From Galeopsis tetrahit (lineage: Eukaryota > Streptophyta > Magnoliopsida > Lamiales > Lamiaceae): a DNA stretch of 64,000 nucleotides. A program made the position numbers and the translations under genes. This document shows positions 58,788 to 64,000 of the stretch, piece after piece. The notes under the pieces were generated by a model. It worked only from the letters and a program-made list of their open reading frames with translations. It was not told the origin of the DNA and did no database searches. Numbering within the stretch: the stretch's first letter is position 1; each line of letters starts with the position of its first letter. The stretch is from the NCBI GenBank assembly GCA_963675135.1, contig OY776130.1, positions 20,576,001 through 20,640,000 on the forward strand, in the 5' to 3' direction.

Positions 58788-59397
58788 ATTGATACTCTCA
58801 AGAAGAAGTACAAAACCGAGAGGGCTAAGATCGCTGACTCTAACGGAACCCTAACTTCCTCCTGGCCCTTTTTTTCCCATTTGGAGCTTTTGATTGGATC
58901 TAATGGCAATAAGAATCAGAACAGACTCTCATCGCCCTCGCCGCCGATGGCTGTGCCGTTACCCTACCGGAAACTGCTGATGCCTGCGATGGTTACGGTT
59001 ACGCCGACGAGTTTGCCGCAGAAGCGGCCGATTTCGTCGCCGCCTTTTTTGCAGGAGTCGTCCAATTTCAGGAGGAATTACTCAGCTATGGCTGCGGCGG
59101 CTGCTGCTGCTGAAGATGAAGCGGATGTGGAGGAGGACGACGGAGAATCGGAGGGGGAGGAACCGGAGAAAGGGGAGGAAGGAGGGGAGGGACTGAAGAG
59201 GTTAGCCAAGGCGATTGAGAGGTTTGGAGAGATATATGAAAAGGTGGAAGGTAGGAAGCAGAGACAGATGATTGAGCTTGAGAAACAGAGGATGCAATTC
59301 GCCAAGGATTTTGAGGTTCAGAGGATGCGTTTGTTTATGGATACAGAGGTTCAGTTAGAGAAGATCAAACGGGCCAAGCGATCGGGATCTTCTGATG
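58788..59397 (+). pseudogene. Trihelix transcription factor (ASIL/SIP1-type), 5'-truncated exon
   Basis: The open frame starts abruptly with IDTLKKKYKTERAKIADSNG, then LTSSWPFFSHLELLIGS. This is the last part of the trihelix (Myb/SANT-like) DNA-binding domain of this family. Downstream come an Ala run, an acidic stretch and the conserved C-terminal coil (LAKAIERFGEIYEKVEGRK, QRQMIELEKQRMQFAKDFEV, QRMRLFMDTEVQLEKIKR), ending at a splice donor (gatg|gtataa, 59397). The first two helices are missing: AT-rich DNA with stops (TAA at 58773) precedes, with no acceptor. Such proteins repress seed or ethylene-responsive genes. A truncated product from the ATG at 58881 could keep the coil and act as a competitor, but a pseudogene is more likely. 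The last exon was not found. Confidence 0.75.
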
Positions 59398-60029
59398 GTA
59401 TAATTTCAATATTTTTTGTGTTTTCATGTTATTAACATGTTTATTGGTATGTAGGCATTATCATTTTATGTCTTCGTCTTATTATTCTGAACAATTCTTT
59501 TCAGTGATATTAACTGAATTAAGTATGAAATCCCTACATCACAACAAACCCCTGTTTGAATATGCCATTTACAAATGTGCACATCTATTTTGCATATTGA
59601 TATGCATGTCACTCTGTGCACATTGTTTCATGTTATTTTATGCATACCAAAAAGTTCAGTCATGTATGTCGTTTTAAACTTTATATTGAAATGAACATAT
59701 GTCTTCATAACCCATTTCTACATACCAAAATTCATTTCACTGTTCATATTAAAATTCATAATCTATTTCATATATATATGCATATTCAACATATGGGGAA
59801 TTGTATACTCTATGACACACTTATTTCTGAATCATAAAATGCAGATTTTTTAACTTTTTTTGTTTGGATAATTAACAATTAATTCGAATGGCTTAATTTT
59901 AGGAATATTTGAATGATTGGAAGGATCATAAAATGCCGATTTTTTATTTTTATTTGTTTGAATAATTAACAATTAATTCGAATTGCTTAATTTTAGGAAT
60001 TTTTTAATAATTGAAAGGTGCTGTAGATG
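59398..60029 (+). other. Former intron of the trihelix gene, with tandem duplication
   Basis: AT-rich. A unit of about 95 bp (gataattaacaattaattcg, gcttaattttaggaat) is present twice at about 59838-59930 and 59932-60018. The copia element begins right after it. Confidence 0.55.
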
Positions 60030-60157
60030 TTGTTAATTCTTAAATGTCTTAACATTATCAACAACATCTGAATTTGACCTTCCGAGATTTTTTCTAAGTC
60101 TTTTCTGAAATGCTACATTAAATGTTGACCTAAATGTTGTCGCATTTCTGGCAGGAT

Positions 60158-60290
60158 CTAGAAGCTTCTACAAGGATCTGGAACCTGGAAGATTCCAGAA
60201 CATTGGAGAACATGCTAGAACAGCCTAGATACATTTGGAACGACCTGGAGCAGCCTAGAAGGATCTAGAAAGATCATGGAAGTTGTGGAA
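60158..60290 (+). promoter_or_regulatory. Heat-shock-element-like array, 10-base period
   Basis: A perfect palindromic pair gaagcttc lies at 60161-60168. From 60188, GAA (188-190), TTC (193-195) and GAA (198-200) fall in exact nGAAnnTTCnnGAAn register. GAA recurs in the same 10-base phase at 60208, 60218, 60238, 60258, 60268 and 60288. It lies 60-190 bp upstream of the TATA box. Heat-shock factors bind such arrays; ONSEN, a heat-activated Arabidopsis copia element, carries similar sites in its LTR. Function here is inferred. Confidence 0.6.
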
Positions 60291-60350
60291 GTTGAGTTTC
60301 CTAAAAAATAGGACCTCAATGTGGAAGCCTCTAGAATTTCGTATCCCACA

Positions 60351-60360
60351 CTATAAATAC
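60351..60360 (+). promoter_or_regulatory. TATA box of the copia LTR
   Basis: ctataaatac is followed about 30 bp later by the probable transcription start region (ttcggtgtgctctattcg). It drives the genomic RNA of the element. Confidence 0.7.
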
Positions 60361-60892
60361 CCATTGAAGGCTTCATAATTCGGTGTGCTCTATTCGATCA
60401 ATATCCTAGACCGAGCGTTCATCCCTGTTAGGAAATTGTGGCCAATAGTTCTACATTTTAGTTCATACGTTGTATACCACCCGTATGACTGTGTGTCTTC
60501 TTATCTATTGAGAGTGTAATCATTAGATAGACTAGGCATTTCGACAGTGTATAATTTATACACTTAGTTCGTTTTCTAGACTTGGCACCTGCCTCGTTTA
60601 TAGTTTCGTTGTGATTGTTAATGCTGTAACATTTCACACAACATTTGTACTTGAAGATAAGTATTGTTTTTCGCCATAAGGCTTGCATAGATTTTTATTT
60701 ATAAAATCTATGTGAAAATTATTTCCATTGTGTCACGTTTGTTTTTAGTGTTTCAAGTCTTCCGCTGTGTTAATCTTAATTTCTGATATTCTGTTAGAGT
60801 CAGTGTTGTACCAATTGTCACAACATTTAGTACAACATTATTCTACTTAAACTTAAACACTTCATATACATACCACACCACACACTTTCAGT

Positions 60893-60904
60893 TGGTATCA
60901 GAGC
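60893..60904 (+). promoter_or_regulatory. Primer binding site (initiator tRNA-Met) of the copia element
   Basis: TGGTATCAGAGC two bases after the 5' LTR end. Confidence 0.9.
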
Positions 60905-60964
60905 TGATACCTGACGACACTAGGTTAGATCTTTGGTCAAGTGTGTTTTTAGTGTAGGTTAGCA

Positions 60965-63900
60965 ATGGAAACACATCACATATCCACGGCACTTAGGCCA
61001 CCCGTTTTAGATGGTTCGAATTATGCTTATTGGAAGCCTAAGATGCGTATGTACATCAAGTCAGTTGATGAACGTGCCTGGAGGACTGTACTTACAGGTT
61101 GGGAAGCTCCAAAAAGACCAGCAGACGCAGATGGTGAAATACAACTCAAGAGAGAAGTTGACTGGACGGCTGATGAAATAACAACAACAAGCTACAATTC
61201 TAAAGTTTTAAATGCTATTTTTACTTCTGTTGATGTTTCAATGTTTAAAATTATATCTAACTGTTCTACTTCTAAAGATGCATGGGACAGGTTGCAAGAG
61301 CATTGTGAGGGTTCAGAAAGTGTTCGAAGGACTAAGCTTCGAATGTTGGGGACAAAATTTGAGAATCTCCGAATGAGGGAAGATGAAACAATTACAGCCT
61401 ACAATGAAAGGTTAAGTGAGATTATCAATGAATCACATTCTCTTGGTGACCCTATTTCTAATGTTAGAGTAGTTCATAAGATTTTAAGATCTGTTCCTAA
61501 AAGATTTGATGCTAAAATTTGTGCTATTGAAGAGGCAAAAGATACAGATAAGTTAAGTCAAAATGAGTTAGTGAGTATTCTTAGAACTTATGAGATAAAC
61601 ACTAATCAAGATGATGAAGCTAATGCTGATAAAAAAGTTGTGGTTTTTAAAGGGGAAACATCAAACACTTCTGAAGTTCAACCCATCATTACTGAAGTTG
61701 ACACTGATGAAGAATTGCTTGATGTATGCCTCAAAAATCCTAACAATGTTGCCTTGCTCACTAAGCACTTTAATAAGTTTCTTAAGAAATCTGTGAACAA
61801 ATCTAGAAACATTCAGCCTAAGATTCAAATCAACACATCAACACCTCAACCAGAAAGGAGGAAAGGTCAATTCACACCAAGACTATCAAAGAGTGAAGGT
61901 AAACCAAGGTATGATCCTGAATTTCGAAAATCAGTTCAATGCAATGCTTGTTCTGGTTATGGTCATTATGCAAATGAATGTGCCAATACTAGACTTAAGC
62001 AAAAACTGAATTTTAGTGCTACCTTGAGTGATGATTCTGATGATGATCTTGATGAATTAAATCAGAATGAATATTCTAATTTTACCAGAATTGATTATAA
62101 TGATTCCTCAGATGATGATCTGGATGAAACAGATTCTGATGCTGTACCTGATGTTTCAACATCTACAGCAACATCAGAACAGAGTCACCCAAATTTGAAC
62201 TGTTTTAATGGTTTAGTTGATGATGCAGGAAAAAGGAATGATGACAATGAATACCAAAAGTTGTTAGATGAGTGGAAAAATCAGAAACTCACCCTTGATT
62301 CTCTGAATAAAAGGAATGAGGATTTGACAGACACAATCACCAAGCTATAAGTTATTCTTACCAAAAGAGATCTGGAAATCTGTAACTTAAAGGAGAAATT
62401 GATAAATTCTACTTTATGTTTCAAGAAATATTCCAAGAGTGCTTCTGAGGTAAATAATGTTATAGCTACTGGTAAGTCTAATAATCATGGTTTAGGTTAT
62501 GATGGTACTACTGCTTCTATTTCTGATAAATTTAGAAAACCTGTGAAATTTGTTAAGGCAAATGTTGACACATCTGGGTCAACATCTGCAGAAACAGAGT
62601 CTCACAAGGTTAAGAAAAAGTATATCTGTCATTTCTGTTTCAAAATTGGTCACATTCGTCCTTACTGTATAAAGTTGTTTGAAGAACAGAAAAACTTGAA
62701 AATGCTGCATAAGAAACTGTCACATCCTGGTAAACAGTTTTTGAAATCTGCATGGAAACCAAAAGCTACCTGTAATGTTGTTCATACCTCCTTAAAAGCA
62801 TGTTTACCTGAATTATGGTACTTTGATAGTGGTTGTTCAAGACATATGACAGGTCGTATTGATTTCTTATCTGATTATGTGACCTTGAATAGTGGTAGTG
62901 TTACATATGGTGGAGGTTCTAAAGGAAAGATTGTTGGTAAAGGAACTTTGAATGTTGAAGGTTTTCCTAAGCTTAAAAATGTATTACATGTTGATGGCTT
63001 ACTTGCAAATCTGATTAGCATTAGTCAACTTTGTGATGATAATTTGCATGTGAAATTTGATAAAGATTCATGTTATGTTCTTAATAAAGATGAAGTTTGT
63101 GTCATGACTGGTACTAGGTCAGCTGATAATTGCTATCTTATTGGAACAAATATGTGTAACTTGTCAAAACATGATGAAAATGTTCTATGGCATCAAAGAT
63201 TGGGTCATGCAAATTACAGAGCAATGAAAAAGCTAATCAAAGCAGATGCAGTAAAAGGAATTCCAGAACTTAGGTTTCACAACACCACTGTATGTGGACC
63301 ATGCCAAAAAGGTAAGCAGGTAAGAATGTCACACAAAATGCTGTCACATTGTACTACACATCGATGCTTTGAATTACTGCACATGGATTTGATGGGTCCT
63401 ATGGAAACTGAAAGCATTGGAGGAAAGAGGTATTCCTTAGTTGTGGTAGATGATTTTTCTAGATATACTTGGGTAGAGTCTTTGAGAGACAAATCTGAAG
63501 CATTTGCTGCATTTAAAATTCTTTATAAGAGGTTCAAAAATGTGTTTAACTTGAAAGTTGGCCGTATTAGAACTGATCATGGTAGGGAATTTGAAAACAG
63601 CATGTTTAATGATTTTTGTGATAAAAAGGGTATCTTGCAAGAATATTCATCTCCTAAAACTCCACAACAAAATGGAATTGTTGAAAGAAAGAATAGAACT
63701 TTACAAGAAATGGCTAGAGTTATGCTTACATCCAAATGTCTTGCTAAGAAATTTTGGGGAGAAGCATTGAATACTGCATGTCATATTATTAATAGGGTTT
63801 TTATTCGTTCTGAAACTAATCAAACACCATATGAGATTTTGAACAACAGAAAACCTAATGTGAAATATTTTCATGTATTTGGTTGTGTGTGTTACATTTT

Positions 63901-64000
63901 GAATGATAGGGATCAACTTCATAAGTTTGATTCTAAAAGTGATAAAGGTTTATTTTTAGGCTATTCTAGAAATAGTAAAGCTTATAGAGTTTATAACCTT
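60965..64000 (+). CDS. Ty1/copia (SIRE-like) gag-pol, one in-frame stop, runs off the window
   Basis: One frame of 1,012 codons from the ATG at 60965 to the window end, with a single stop (TAA, 62348-62350, codon 462). Order: copia Gag (RPPVLDGSNYAYWKPKMRMY; SVRRTKLRMLGTKFENLRM), first zinc knuckle (CNACSGYGHYANEC, about codon 326), an acidic and coiled-coil stretch where the stop falls, second zinc knuckle (CHFCFKIGHIRPYC, about codon 555), aspartic protease (WYFDSGCSRHMTG, about codon 618), integrase pre-domain (LWHQRLGHANYRAMKKL; CGPCQKGKQ) and integrase core with D,D,E residues (LLHMDLMGPM, RTDHGREFEN, NGIVERKNRT). Two zinc knuckles and a long Gag are typical of SIRE/Maximus-type elements. 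Reverse transcriptase and the 3' LTR lie beyond 64000. Apart from the stop no lesion is seen, so the insertion is young. Confidence 0.92.

Larger units (their letters stand above)
60030..60890 (+). repeat. 5' LTR of a Ty1/copia element, about 860 bp
   Basis: Ends in cactttca directly before the primer site. The start is near 60025-60035 but uncertain, because the partner LTR lies outside the window. It contains a GAA/TTC array (60158-60290), a TATA box (ctataaatac, 60351-60360) and an A/T-rich U5. Confidence 0.7.

Overview
This window is nuclear DNA of a flowering plant, almost certainly a eudicot. The evidence is GT-AG introns, plant-type LTR retrotransposons primed by initiator tRNA-Met, CACTA, Helitron, Mutator, PIF/Harbinger and Stowaway elements, and two plant housekeeping-type genes. 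An asterid such as a Lamiales species is my guess from the style of the proteins; the sequence does not prove it. Most of the 64 kb is nested transposable elements.

Layout. 1-9964: a CACTA (En/Spm) transposon whose left terminus lies outside the window. It carries a TNP2-type transposase gene (five exons, one in-frame stop), a Transposase_24 (TNPA-like) gene (five exons, intact), a GRF zinc-finger membrane protein on the opposite strand, and three arrays of palindromic subterminal-type repeats. The element sits inside the 3' LTR of a Ty3/gypsy retrotransposon (9965-15905, minus strand). That retrotransposon shares its 5' LTR with a second, truncated copy (15906-16106). 16107-27100: a mosaic of LTR fragments, a 1.1-1.4 kb dispersed repeat in three copies, LINE reverse-transcriptase remnants, a duplicated module, and four copies of the 5' end of an unknown gene. 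27930-28380: a broken F-box-associated domain. 28915-32117: a decayed Ulp1-type (C48) protease gene. 32290-34915: a tandem array related to a palindromic MITE, with other MITEs inside and beside it.

35157-38862 (+): an intact seven-exon gene for the PLP homeostasis protein (YggS/PROSC family), with a decayed duplicate of exon 2 in intron 1. 39362-47566: nested elements, including a Mutator MITE inside a Stowaway, and a PIF-like MITE interrupted by a 2.1 kb Helitron and a 5'-truncated LINE. 48063-52609 (-): an eleven-exon CSC1/OSCA1-like mechanosensitive calcium-permeable channel gene, well preserved except for an apparent 16-base loss in exon 9 that breaks the frame. 53330-58780: AT-rich DNA with MITEs and a large duplicated block. 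58788-59397 (+): a trihelix (ASIL/SIP1-type) transcription factor gene cut off inside its DNA-binding domain. 60030-64000 (+): a Ty1/copia element running off the window. Its 5' LTR holds a 10-base-periodic GAA/TTC array that reads as an extended heat-shock element ahead of the TATA box.

The host genes (PLP homeostasis, OSCA channel, trihelix fragment) show no functional link to one another. The CACTA genes form one transposition unit, with the palindromic arrays placed upstream of their promoters as well as near the element ends.
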